NCBI GenBank assembly: GCA_016207625.1
Contig: JACQPF010000190.1
Location: 1 to 10,109 of the forward strand
Source: Elusimicrobiota bacterium
GTDB lineage: Bacteria > Elusimicrobiota > Elusimicrobia > FEN-1173
Direction of reading: 5' to 3'
DNA: 10,109 nucleotides
Shown: positions 1 to 7,243 of the stretch, piece by piece
Layout of the letters: each line of letters opens with the position of its first letter
Position numbering within the stretch: position 1 is the first letter of the stretch
Notes under the pieces: model-generated
What the model saw: the letters and a program-made list of their open reading frames with translations, nothing else
Told to the model about the DNA's origin: nothing
Database searches by the model: none
Translations under genes and position numbers: made by a program

Positions 1-450
1 CAGTCCGACACCGGCATGACAGGCCGGAAGATCATCGTGGACACCTACGGAGGTTGGGCTCCGCACGGCGGCGGCGCTTTCTCCGGAAAAGATCCCACGA
101 AGGTGGACCGGTCCGCCTGCTACATGGCGCGCCACGTGGCGAAGAACATCGTCGCGGCCGGTTTGTCCAACCAATGCACGGTGCAGTTGGCTTACGCCAT
201 CGGTGTGTCCGAGCCCGTCAGCGTCATGGTGGACACGCATGGCACCGGACGCATTCCGGACGAACAGCTCGTGCAGATCGTGCGCAAGGTGTTCCCGTTG
301 ACTCCGAGGGGCATCATTGATTACTTGAAACTACGCCGTCCCTTCTATCAGAAAACCGCTTCCTATGGGCATTTCGGACGCCAAGACCCGGACTTTTATT
401 GGGAGAAAACCAATAAAGCGGCGGAGCTTCGCAACAAAGCGGGAATATAA
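1..450 (+). CDS. metK: S-adenosylmethionine synthase (MetK), C-terminal part
   Basis: This is the last 149 codons of methionine adenosyltransferase, open at the left edge and ending in TAA at 448-450. The cytosolic enzyme makes S-adenosylmethionine from methionine and ATP. The fragment covers the C-terminal domain. It opens with the TGMTGRKIIVDTYGGW segment and the glycine-rich HGGGAFSGKDPTKVDRS loop, whose Lys and Asp belong to the active site in known MetK structures. It then shows YMARHVAKNIVAAGL, the YAIGVSEPVSVMV strand and the terminal YGHFGR...WEKT block. All are standard for bacterial MetK, and the C-terminus is at the expected place. It lies 12 nt upstream of ahcY on the same strand, so the two are almost certainly cotranscribed. 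The first ATG in the window (16) is an internal Met, not the start. Any promoter or SAM riboswitch would lie upstream of the window. Confidence 0.97.
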   Translation, partial: QSDTGMTGRKIIVDTYGGWAPHGGGAFSGKDPTKVDRSACYMARHVAKNIVAAGLSNQCTVQLAYAIGVSEPVSVMVDTHGTGRIPDEQLVQIVRKVFPLTPRGIIDYLKLRRPFYQKTASYGHFGRQDPDFYWEKTNKAAELRNKAGI

Positions 451-462
451 GAGAACCCATCC

Positions 463-1884
463 ATGACGATACAAGCGCCGGCAAAAACAAAAGATTACCA
501 AGTGGCCGACATGTCTCTCGCCGATTTCGGGCGCAAAGAGATCATGATCTCCGAGCATGAGATGCCCGGCCTGATGGCCCTTCGGGAGAAATACGGGAAG
601 GTCAAGCCTCTGAAAGGCGTCCGGATCACGGGCTCCCTGCACATGACCATCCAGACCGCCGTCCTCATCGAGACGCTCGTCGAATTGGGGGCGGACGTCC
701 GTTGGTGCTCCTGCAATATTTTTTCCACGCAGGACCACGCCGCGGCGGCTGTCGCCGCGGCCGGCATCCCGGTTTTCGCCTGGAAAGGCGAGAGCCTGGC
801 GGATTATTGGGAATGCACGCTGAAGGCCTTGTCGTTCCCCGACGGGAAAGGCCCTCAGTTGATCGTGGATGACGGTGGAGACGCCACGCTCCTTATGCAC
901 TTGGGCTTGAAGGCGGAAGAGGATTCTTCGGTCTTGGAGAAGAAAGCCGCAAGCGAGGATGAAAAAACGCTCTATGCCCTCCTGAAGCGGGTCTTGAAAG
1001 AAAACCCGCGCCAATGGTGTCAATTCGTCAAAGAATGGAAGGGCGTGTCGGAAGAAACCACGACGGGCGTCCACCGCCTCTACCAGATGATGGCCAAGAA
1101 AGAGCTGCTCGTGCCGGCCATCAACGTCAATGATTCTGTGACGAAATCCAAATTCGACAACCTCTACGGATGCCGCGAGTCCCTCGCGGACGGAATCAAG
1201 CGGGCCACCGACGTCATGGTGGCCGGGAAAACCGTCTGCGTCTTGGGTTATGGGGACGTGGGGAAAGGGTGCGCCCAATCCCTTCGCGGCTTCGGCGCGC
1301 GCGTCCTCGTGACGGAAATCGATCCCATCTGCGCCCTGCAGGCGGCCATGGAGGGATACAAAGTCACGACCATCGAGGAAGCGCTGAAAGAAGCCACCAT
1401 CTTCGTCACGGCCACAGGGAACGACGGCGTCATCACCCTTGAGCATATGAAGGCCATGAAGGATCAATCCATCGTCTGCAACATCGGCCACTTCGATTCG
1501 GAGATCGAAGTGGACAAGCTCAAGGCGTTCCCCGGGGTCCGCCACCTCAACATCAAGCCGCAGGTGGATCAATTCACTTTTCCGGCTGGAAACTCGATCT
1601 ATTTGCTGGCGGAAGGGCGCCTGGTCAACCTGGGCTGCGCGACGGGACATCCTTCCTTTGTGATGTCCTGCTCGTTCACCAACCAGGTCCTGGCCCAGAT
1701 GGATCTTTGGAAAAACGACTATCAAATCGATGTCTATCGGTTGCCCAAGAAGCTGGACGAGGAAGTGGCCAAGCTCCATCTCGACAAACTGGGCGCGAAG
1801 CTCACGCCGCTGACCCAGAAACAGTCGGATTACATCGGCGTCCCCATCGAGGGGCCCTACAAACCGGAGCACTATCGGTATTGA
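463..1884 (+). CDS. ahcY: S-adenosylhomocysteine hydrolase (adenosylhomocysteinase)
   Basis: The 473-residue cytosolic enzyme hydrolyses S-adenosylhomocysteine to adenosine and homocysteine, using bound NAD, and so removes the product inhibitor of SAM-dependent methylases. Visible hallmarks are the substrate segment CNIFSTQDHAAAAVA with Asp91, EETTTGVHRLYQM with Glu198, and NVNDSVTKSKFDNLYG with Lys228 and Asp232. The Rossmann NAD loop VLGYGDVGKG has Gly262, Gly264 and Gly267. HLNIKPQVDQFTFPAG and LGCATGHPSFVMS follow, and the protein ends in the family's KPEHYRY tail. It is longer than the roughly 430-residue animal form because of an insertion near residues 150-190 (LEKKAASEDEKTLYALLKRV and following), which is common in bacterial enzymes. 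ATG 463 follows metK by 12 nt with no strong Shine-Dalgarno site, suggesting translational coupling. The gene is complete with all catalytic residues. The pairing gives synthesis of SAM and recycling of its by-product. Confidence 0.97.
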   Translation: MTIQAPAKTKDYQVADMSLADFGRKEIMISEHEMPGLMALREKYGKVKPLKGVRITGSLHMTIQTAVLIETLVELGADVRWCSCNIFSTQDHAAAAVAAAGIPVFAWKGESLADYWECTLKALSFPDGKGPQLIVDDGGDATLLMHLGLKAEEDSSVLEKKAASEDEKTLYALLKRVLKENPRQWCQFVKEWKGVSEETTTGVHRLYQMMAKKELLVPAINVNDSVTKSKFDNLYGCRESLADGIKRATDVMVAGKTVCVLGYGDVGKGCAQSLRGFGARVLVTEIDPICALQAAMEGYKVTTIEEALKEATIFVTATGNDGVITLEHMKAMKDQSIVCNIGHFDSEIEVDKLKAFPGVRHLNIKPQVDQFTFPAGNSIYLLAEGRLVNLGCATGHPSFVMSCSFTNQVLAQMDLWKNDYQIDVYRLPKKLDEEVAKLHLDKLGAKLTPLTQKQSDYIGVPIEGPYKPEHYRY

Positions 1885-1908
1885 TACGGCCTTGCGTGTA
1901 TAGCGGCA

Positions 1909-1943
1909 TAGAGAAAGCTTCGCTCCCCGCGAAGCTTTCTTTA
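1909..1943 (+). terminator. Hairpin after metK-ahcY, probable terminator
   Basis: A perfect 12-bp inverted repeat (AGAAAGCTTCGC at 1912-1923 against 1929-1940) encloses a 5-nt loop. It extends to about 15 bp with a G-U, an A-U and a U-A pair. It begins 24 nt after the ahcY stop codon, the expected place for a rho-independent terminator. Only two T residues follow the 12-bp stem before mixed sequence, so the U-tract is poor. It may act partly as a 3'-end stabiliser. The structure is seen directly; termination is inferred. Confidence 0.75.
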
Positions 1944-1954
1944 CGTCTAGGGCG

Positions 1955-1970
1955 TGTGAGCAATATCACA
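1955..1970. promoter_or_regulatory. CRP/FNR-family binding site (perfect TGTGA-N6-TCACA)
   Basis: The 16-bp element TGTGAGCAATATCACA matches both half-sites of the CRP consensus exactly, with the correct 6-bp spacer. It lies in the non-coding gap between the ahcY hairpin and the lipoprotein operon. Its centre (1962.5) is about 92.5 bp upstream of the start predicted from the TTGACA/TATCGT promoter, a known class I activation phase. It is about 43 bp upstream of the start predicted from the weaker upstream promoter, close to a class II position. Which regulator binds is unknown, since no crp-like gene is in the window. Confidence 0.6.
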
Positions 1971-1999
1971 TTGAAATACAACTCAAACATGGTTAAACT
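1971..1999 (+). promoter_or_regulatory. Candidate upstream promoter of the lipoprotein operon
   Basis: TTGAAA (1971-1976, 5 of 6 to consensus) is separated by 17 bp from TAAACT (1994-1999, 4 of 6). The box directly abuts the CRP-like palindrome, as in class II activated promoters where the activator overlaps or touches the -35 region. The predicted start is near 2006. It is weaker than the promoter 49 bp downstream and could be chance in AT-rich sequence. Confidence 0.35.
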
Positions 2000-2019
2000 A
2001 ATGGCGGACCGTTTTGGAT

Positions 2020-2048
2020 TTGACAGACCATTGATGAAGTAGTATCGT
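2020..2048 (+). promoter_or_regulatory. Sigma-70 promoter of the lipoprotein-PorV-protease operon
   Basis: A perfect -35 TTGACA (2020-2025) is followed after exactly 17 bp by TATCGT (2043-2048, 4 of 6). The start is predicted near 2055. This gives a leader of about 28 nt that contains the AGGAGG site before ATG 2083. It is the best promoter in this intergenic stretch and lies downstream of the ahcY hairpin. Confidence 0.7.
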
Positions 2049-2070
2049 CAACACGCAGTTTTTTATGATG

Positions 2071-2076
2071 AGGAGG
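2071..2076 (+). promoter_or_regulatory. AGGAGG ribosome binding site that fixes the lipoprotein start
   Basis: A consensus AGGAGG sits 6 nt before ATG 2083. The two in-frame ATGs at 2065 and 2068 lie upstream of this site, so they are probably not used. Starting at 2083 also gives a clean lipoprotein signal peptide. Confidence 0.85.
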
Positions 2077-2082
2077 AATCCC

Positions 2083-3027
2083 ATGAGGAAGCAATGTGCA
2101 TTGGTTGCCGCCTTGGTTTTGGTGGGCGGGTTGGCGTTGTGGGGATGTAAAAACAACAATTTATTCGGGACTTTCCATGAAAAGGGAACCGGGGATTCCG
2201 CCGCTCTTCTGTCCGACGCAAAATCGGCCCTCGCCAAGCGGGAATTCAACAACGCCAAAGCCTACTACGAATCCCTCATCTCCAAAGAACCACGCAACTC
2301 GGAGGCCCTGTATGGGGCGGCCACGGCCACCATGGGCACGGCCGGGTTGGACTTGGGCACGCTTCTCTCCAACGTGATCACGTCGAAGCAATCGGCCCCG
2401 GCCGCCCGAGGCATCCCGGGCGTCATTGAATACGCTTCCATCGGCGCTCTCGGTACCGCGTCCAGCGTGGATTCGAACAGCATCCTTAATTCTCTCAATC
2501 TGTCCGCTCTTCGTGGGAACATCAACAAAATCGTATGCTATCTCCTGAAAATCAGAACCGGATCAGGCGACGGCGTCATCCCGCACGACAACGTGAACGT
2601 CATGATCTCATTGTCCATCACCCGCGCTTTGAGAGCGGCCTTGAGGATGGTGGACAGCGGACTCGTCGACCTCAGGAAGACGAGCAATGGGAAGAATTTC
2701 GACGTCGTCGTTACAGGAACCGTGGCAACATTGAACAACGCCTGTGTGGACGGCGGCGCCATGGAACTGGCCGCGGATGACTTCATCGGTGCGGTCGAGT
2801 CGTTTACTTCGGCCTTCAATAAAGTCAATCCGGGCGACGGTTCAACGATCAAAGAGATGAAAGAGGATCTGAAAAATGCTTTCGCGGAATTGAAGAGCGA
2901 GCTCAACACCGCCGGGGCGACGAACTGCGTGACCCTGTTGAGCAAAGCCAAGTATGATACGACCAACTTGACCCCGCCGACCCAGGACCCGGGTGACTGC
3001 TTGACCCTCGGTTCCTGCTGTCAATAA
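2083..3027 (+). CDS. Putative lipoprotein with an N-terminal TPR-like helical hairpin
   Basis: I do not recognise a named family for this 314-residue protein (counted from 2083). Residues 1-21 are a signal peptide, with Arg2 and Lys3 before a hydrophobic stretch rich in Leu, Val, Ala and Gly. The end LWGC is lipobox-like, with Cys22 as the likely lipidated residue; Trp at -2 is unusual. Residues about 42-85 (SDAKSALAKREFNNAKAYYE, then PRNSEALYGAATATMG) look like a tetratricopeptide repeat, suggesting protein binding. The rest is mostly helical and without clear motifs. The C-terminus carries three closely spaced Cys (CLTLGSCC). It is the first gene of the operon, 34 nt ahead of the PorV-like gene, so a periplasmic or outer-membrane accessory role alongside that barrel is plausible but unproven. 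It has its own promoter and a CRP-like site upstream. The longer ATG 2065 start would place six extra residues before the signal peptide. Confidence 0.8.
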   Translation: MRKQCALVAALVLVGGLALWGCKNNNLFGTFHEKGTGDSAALLSDAKSALAKREFNNAKAYYESLISKEPRNSEALYGAATATMGTAGLDLGTLLSNVITSKQSAPAARGIPGVIEYASIGALGTASSVDSNSILNSLNLSALRGNINKIVCYLLKIRTGSGDGVIPHDNVNVMISLSITRALRAALRMVDSGLVDLRKTSNGKNFDVVVTGTVATLNNACVDGGAMELAADDFIGAVESFTSAFNKVNPGDGSTIKEMKEDLKNAFAELKSELNTAGATNCVTLLSKAKYDTTNLTPPTQDPGDCLTLGSCCQ

Positions 3028-3061
3028 CAGTGATTTCTTATCTCAAGAGGAGCTACGACAA

Positions 3062-4462
3062 ATGAAGAAAATTTCAACCGTTTTAACTCTTTTTGTTCTC
3101 TTCGCAGCGACAGTCATGGCCGCGGAACGTCCGGCCGTTGTGCGGGGCGTTCGGCCGCTGGGGATGGGAGACGCCTTCACCGCCGTGGCGGATGACCAAA
3201 ACGTCTTCTTCTACAATCCGGCGGGAACAACGCAGCGGACAGGGAGCCTTCTGACGCTCCTCGACTTGTCTATTAACATCGGCCAGGACTTGTTGGACGC
3301 CTATGACTTCATCGACAAGAACGAGAGCAAGCTCAAGGACTTCAACTCGCTTTCCGCGCAGGATCAGATCAACCTCATCAACGACATGAACACCACGGTG
3401 ACGAAATTGGATCCGCAGGTGCGCGTGGGCGTTCCCAATTCGAACTACCTGTCGGGCCCCATGGGGAACCATTACCATTGGGGTATCGGCACGTTCGGCC
3501 AAGTGGAAGGCAGTTTTAAAATCAACGCCGACATCCCACCCAGCTTGAACTACGATATCAACGCCGACGCCATCCTCGCTTTCAACATGGCCAAGCGTTG
3601 GGACGGAGTGCGATTCCTGCCGGGGAAAATCGGCGCGGGCGTGAACCTGAAATACATTTCCAGGAGCCAAGTGAACGACAGATATGTGTCCTTCCTGCAA
3701 TTAGAGGACTTTGACGCGCCTCCTTTACAAGCCGGAAAGGGGTTGGGGGCTGACCTCGGATTCCTATATCAGCCGAATGACCGCTGGAATTTTGGCCTTG
3801 CCGCCATGGATCTGCTGGGCACGAGCCTGGATTTTGAGTCCATCGACGCCAAGAAAGGATTCGCGGCCAAGCCCACCAGGACAAGCGTCATTAAAACACG
3901 CTGGAACCTCGGCACGGCCTGGACGCCTTCCAAAATCGGAATCTCAAAGTTCGCGGTTCCCACGGGCAACCGCCTCTTGCTGGCTATGGACGTTCGGGAC
4001 GTCATTAACTCGAAAAGCAAGGTCCTCTTCGGGGATACATTTCTTCCCGACACGGCTTGGACCCATGTTTATCTCGGCGCCGAATACCGTTGGTGGTTCC
4101 TCCGCCTGCGCGGCGGAGCGAACCAAGGCTATCCGACCTATGGGTTCGGGGTAGACATTCCATTCTTGAAACTCGATTACACCTTCTACAGCGATGAGAA
4201 GGGCCTCTTCGCCGGATCTCTGGAGCAGGCCAACCACTTGGTCTCCATCGCCTTCCGGTTCGGGACCGGCAAAACCGCGGCTCGTGCGCGAATCGGCGTG
4301 AAAGATGATACCGCTCCGGCAAAGGAAACCATGGTGATGCCGGCCGCGACGGTTCCGGCGGTCGATGTCACCGCGCCGGCGGAGGCGTCCCAGGTGGCGC
4401 CCGATGTCGTCCCGGTTCCGGTTCAAGAAGCCCCGGCCACATCGCCTGAAACGAATCCTTGA
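3062..4462 (+). CDS. PorV/PorQ-like outer-membrane beta-barrel protein with Pro/Ala-rich tail
   Basis: The 466-residue protein begins with a signal peptide (MKKISTVLTLFVLFAATVMA, likely cut after Ala20). The diagnostic PorV/PorQ and FadL-like segment follows: GVRPLGMGDAFTAVADDQ and FFYNPAGTTQ at residues about 29-57. Residues about 60-400 alternate polar and hydrophobic positions with many aromatics, as in transmembrane beta-strands. The last strand is HLVSIAFRF near residue 400. In T9SS, PorV is the shuttle that binds the SprA translocon and carries cargo to the attachment complex. Residues about 402-466 are an Ala/Pro/Val-rich tail that the family normally lacks. ATG 3062 has a good site, AAGAGGAG at 3045-3052. 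The stop overlaps the TTG start of the protease gene (TTGA). The alternative is a generic UPF0164/FadL-like barrel not involved in secretion. Family membership is fairly sure; the T9SS role is inferred from the neighbours. Confidence 0.8.
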   Translation: MKKISTVLTLFVLFAATVMAAERPAVVRGVRPLGMGDAFTAVADDQNVFFYNPAGTTQRTGSLLTLLDLSINIGQDLLDAYDFIDKNESKLKDFNSLSAQDQINLINDMNTTVTKLDPQVRVGVPNSNYLSGPMGNHYHWGIGTFGQVEGSFKINADIPPSLNYDINADAILAFNMAKRWDGVRFLPGKIGAGVNLKYISRSQVNDRYVSFLQLEDFDAPPLQAGKGLGADLGFLYQPNDRWNFGLAAMDLLGTSLDFESIDAKKGFAAKPTRTSVIKTRWNLGTAWTPSKIGISKFAVPTGNRLLLAMDVRDVINSKSKVLFGDTFLPDTAWTHVYLGAEYRWWFLRLRGGANQGYPTYGFGVDIPFLKLDYTFYSDEKGLFAGSLEQANHLVSIAFRFGTGKTAARARIGVKDDTAPAKETMVMPAATVPAVDVTAPAEASQVAPDVVPVPVQEAPATSPETNP

Positions 4463-6156
4463 ATAAGAAGGTCATCCTCGCGGGCTTCGTATTGATTGTG
4501 GGGGCCTCCTTATGGGGGGCCCCGCCCGCGCCGGGAATCAAGAAACCCGGGAAAAGGCATACCTGCTCCGTCAACGTTCCCGAGATGAGGAGGCGCATCG
4601 GCGCTCTCAAGGCCGCCAAGGCGCGGGGCGCGCCTTCTGCGCCTCCCACCCTATCCAACCCCCATGTCATCGTCCTCCGCGTGGACTTCAGCAACCTGGC
4701 CATGACGACGGACCTCACCGCGGCCCAAACCTTCTTTGAAAACATGCGGAACTTCTACGTCGAGAATTCATTCGGCGTTTTCGTGCCGACGTTCACGGTC
4801 AGCACGGGCGGCGCTGGGACCAACGGCGCCTTCCGCCTGCCGGGCACATTGGCCACCTATGGGGCCGATTGCGGAGACGACGTGGCCTGCAACGACCAGA
4901 AGTTGTTTGACGACTCGAAAAGCAAGGCCGAACCCGCGTATGACCTGACGCAATTCGATCATGTGATGATCTATCACGCCGGAAACGGCGAAGAGACGAC
5001 GGGTTTAAGCAACGACATATGGTCCGTCTATTTCCCGACGACCCAGACCCTGGACGGAAAAAGTTTCCCGGGTTTCACGGTTGTGCCGGAGAAGGAAGCC
5101 GGCTTGTTCAGCGCCCTGGGCGTGATCTGTCATGAATACGGCCATCAACTCGGCCTGCCGGACCTCTACGACGTGGGGGCCTCCGGCGGCCAATCCACCG
5201 TGGGTTCCTGGGACCTCATGGATTACCCCTATACGGGGACGTCCCGCGCGGACGGCTCCAACCCTCCTCACTTGGGGGCTTGGTCAAAGAAGTTTTTGGG
5301 GTTTGCCACCGTGCAAAGCGACAAGGGAACCCTCAACTTATCTCCCGCCGAGACCACCCAGACGGCCTTCAACCAGATCCCCATTTCCGGAGCCAATGCG
5401 ACCGAGTATTTCATCATCGAGTATCGGAATAAAAATTCATCGGCCGCCTACGATAAGGGAATCCCCATGAGCGGGTTGGCCGTTTGGCACATCGATGACG
5501 CGATCGCCCTCAACAGCACGGTGCTCACGCAGAACACGGTGAACACTCCGTCCTTAAGCGGTTACGATCACCGCGGCGTGGAACTCGTGGAAGCGGACGG
5601 CACGGAAGCCAACCCCGGCGCGGGGGACTTGGGGAGCAACAACGCTTATGTCGATGGGCAGACGTTTGATGCGCCGGAATCCAACAGCTTCAGCGGCCAG
5701 CCCTCCGGGGTCACCCTGGCCAGCATTTCCGGCGTGGGAACGAACACCTTGAGCGTCGGCGCGGTCTTTTTGAAGGCGGCGGAGACGCTGTCCGTCTCGA
5801 AAGTGATCAACTATCCCAACCCCGCCGGCGACGTTTCAAAATACCCTGTCCGAGCCGGAGCCGCGACGGGGACCTTGACGACCCTGGTCCTCAGGCTCAC
5901 AAAGCCCGTTTCTTCGAGCACCGACTTGGATCTCGATATTTATAGTTTGGATGGAGAGCGGATCCGGTCCGTGCCGGGGACAGGCATTACCTTGCAATCG
6001 GAAGCCGGGGGGCCTTCCGACGATTATAAATGGGTTTATGAATATGATTGGAACGGTAAAAACGACGATGGGGACGACGTTGTCTCCGGCATTTACCTCT
6101 ATCGGTTTAAAGCCGGCGGTAAAGTGGAAACCGGTAAGATGGTGATCGTTCGATAG
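4459..6156 (+). CDS. Secreted M6-type (immune inhibitor A-like) metalloprotease with C-terminal sorting-type domain
   Basis: This is a 565-residue predicted zinc protease. Residues 1-20 form a signal peptide (MNKKVILAGFVLIVGASLWG). The catalytic domain holds HEYGHQLGLPDLYD, with His225, Glu226 and His229 as the HExxH core and Asp235 as the likely third ligand. GSWDLMDYP at about 249-257, with Met254, resembles the M6 Met-containing segment. Residues about 447-565 form a beta-sandwich beginning at NYPNP and ending WNGKNDDGDDVVSGIYLYRF, then GKMVIVR. This fits FlgD-like Ig domains and the type A sorting domain of T9SS cargo. The start is TTG at 4459, because an in-frame stop at 4447-4449 leaves no earlier start and the signal peptide begins right there. 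It overlaps the PorV-like stop by 4 bp and has little Shine-Dalgarno sequence, so translation is probably coupled. The CysAspCys-type segment CGDDVAC near residues 136-142 may form a disulfide. The substrate is unknown. Confidence 0.87.
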   Translation: MNKKVILAGFVLIVGASLWGAPPAPGIKKPGKRHTCSVNVPEMRRRIGALKAAKARGAPSAPPTLSNPHVIVLRVDFSNLAMTTDLTAAQTFFENMRNFYVENSFGVFVPTFTVSTGGAGTNGAFRLPGTLATYGADCGDDVACNDQKLFDDSKSKAEPAYDLTQFDHVMIYHAGNGEETTGLSNDIWSVYFPTTQTLDGKSFPGFTVVPEKEAGLFSALGVICHEYGHQLGLPDLYDVGASGGQSTVGSWDLMDYPYTGTSRADGSNPPHLGAWSKKFLGFATVQSDKGTLNLSPAETTQTAFNQIPISGANATEYFIIEYRNKNSSAAYDKGIPMSGLAVWHIDDAIALNSTVLTQNTVNTPSLSGYDHRGVELVEADGTEANPGAGDLGSNNAYVDGQTFDAPESNSFSGQPSGVTLASISGVGTNTLSVGAVFLKAAETLSVSKVINYPNPAGDVSKYPVRAGAATGTLTTLVLRLTKPVSSSTDLDLDIYSLDGERIRSVPGTGITLQSEAGGPSDDYKWVYEYDWNGKNDDGDDVVSGIYLYRFKAGGKVETGKMVIVR

Positions 6157-6158
6157 TT

Positions 6159-7241
6159 TTACGCCAACTTCCGCATCCGATAAAACAACCACCCGCCCAA
6201 GGATAAAAAAATCATGTTGGCCAGCCAGGCTCCCATCAGCGGGGAGAACCAAGGTTTCTGGCCGATGGCCCGGCCGACCTGCATGAGACCGAAGTAGAAA
6301 AACGCCACTCCCAGGGCGAACCCCACGGCTTTGACTTTCCCGCCCGTTTTCTGAAACGCGAATGGAATCCCCAAAAGCATCACGATCAAATTGGCCCAAG
6401 GCAAAGCCAGCTTCAAATGAAGCTCCACTTCCTGCTTGCGGGTGGGGACTCCCAACGCGCGCAGGCGCCTGAGGTAACGGTTGAACGATTTGTAGCTCAT
6501 CTCCTCCGGTTCGGGATCTTGCGGGACAAGGTCTTCCGGCCGTTCCTTCAGCGCAACGGTTTCCTCGGAGAAAGGCTCTTGGTTCGTTAAGGTCAGGCCG
6601 TCCGCGCCGAAAGACCTCTTGACCCCGTCCATGAAATGCCAGGCGCCCTCCCGCCATTCCGCCCGGTGGGCTTGAATCTGGCTGACAGGCCGGCCGTCTT
6701 CGAGCCGGTCCAAGACAACGTTTTCCATCCATTGATGCTCCGTGTCCAATAACCCCATTGTGAGGAAGATGTTTTCTCCCGCCACGGTGAGCTGGTCATA
6801 GCGGGTTTGCCGGCGCGTGGTGAGACGGCGGATCTCCAGGTCCCAGAGTTCCTTCGCACGGTGGCTTGTGAACGGAACGACCCACTCGCTCAATAGGAGA
6901 CAAAACAAACTCAGCGCCACTCCACAGAGGAGGATCGGCTGTACGCATTTCCAAGGGTGGATCCCGCCCAGCATGGCCGCCGTGATTTCCCGGTGCCGGG
7001 AAAGGTTGCCCAAGGAAAACAAGACCGCCAGGAGGGCCGCCACCGGCAGGATTTCGACGCTTCGAATCGGCAGGAGGGACAGGACGTATTGACCGACGAT
7101 GGCCAGCGAGGCCTTCGCGGCCAGGAAGCGGTCCAGATGCTCCAGGAGCTCGGAAACCAAAACCAGCACGCACAGCGCGCCGAAGCTGAAGAAAAGGGGA
7201 TGCAGAAACGCCTTCAGGAAGTAGCGGGTGATTTTAGACAT
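6159..7241 (-). CDS. lptG: LPS export ABC permease LptG
   Basis: This is a YjgP/YjgQ-family permease of 360 residues, one half of the inner-membrane LptB2FG transporter that extracts lipopolysaccharide and passes it to LptC. Hydrophobic segments lie at about 12-34, 50-78 and 98-120, and three more follow residue 290. A polar periplasmic jellyroll-type domain sits between the two sets. The cytoplasmic coupling helix motif SRHREITAAMLGG (about 81-93) is typical of the LptB contact, and LALPWANLIVMLLGIPFAF is a family hallmark before the last helices. ATG 7241 is chosen over an in-frame upstream ATG at 7310, because the extra residues are coding for the end of lptF and MSKITRYFLKAFLHPL is the usual N-terminus. 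It begins 2 nt after the lptF TAG stop, so it is cotranscribed and probably translationally coupled. Assignment as LptG rather than LptF rests on overall resemblance and order. Confidence 0.9.
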   Translation of the reverse strand: MSKITRYFLKAFLHPLFFSFGALCVLVLVSELLEHLDRFLAAKASLAIVGQYVLSLLPIRSVEILPVAALLAVLFSLGNLSRHREITAAMLGGIHPWKCVQPILLCGVALSLFCLLLSEWVVPFTSHRAKELWDLEIRRLTTRRQTRYDQLTVAGENIFLTMGLLDTEHQWMENVVLDRLEDGRPVSQIQAHRAEWREGAWHFMDGVKRSFGADGLTLTNQEPFSEETVALKERPEDLVPQDPEPEEMSYKSFNRYLRRLRALGVPTRKQEVELHLKLALPWANLIVMLLGIPFAFQKTGGKVKAVGFALGVAFFYFGLMQVGRAIGQKPWFSPLMGAWLANMIFLSLGGWLFYRMRKLA

Positions 7242-7243
7242 GA

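Noticed and set aside
451..462. SAM/SAH riboswitch between metK and ahcY
   Set aside because: Only 12 nt separate the genes, too short for any known aptamer. A riboswitch could exist only upstream of the window.
331..1872. A 513-codon open frame on the minus strand opposite ahcY
   Set aside because: It lies antisense to a complete, highly conserved ahcY and the end of metK. It has no recognisable domain and a composition typical of antisense frames in GC-rich genes.
2065..2070. Alternative ATG starts for the lipoprotein at 2065 and 2068
   Set aside because: They lie upstream of the AGGAGG site, which is correctly spaced for ATG 2083.
3083..3700. A 205-codon minus-strand open frame inside the PorV-like gene
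   Set aside because: It is an antisense shadow of a gene with a good signal peptide, ribosome site and family motif; there is no independent support.
5836..6732. A 298-codon minus-strand open frame crossing the protease/lptG junction
   Set aside because: It overlaps the protease C-terminal domain antisense and lptG in another frame. Both real genes have clear family motifs and this frame has none.
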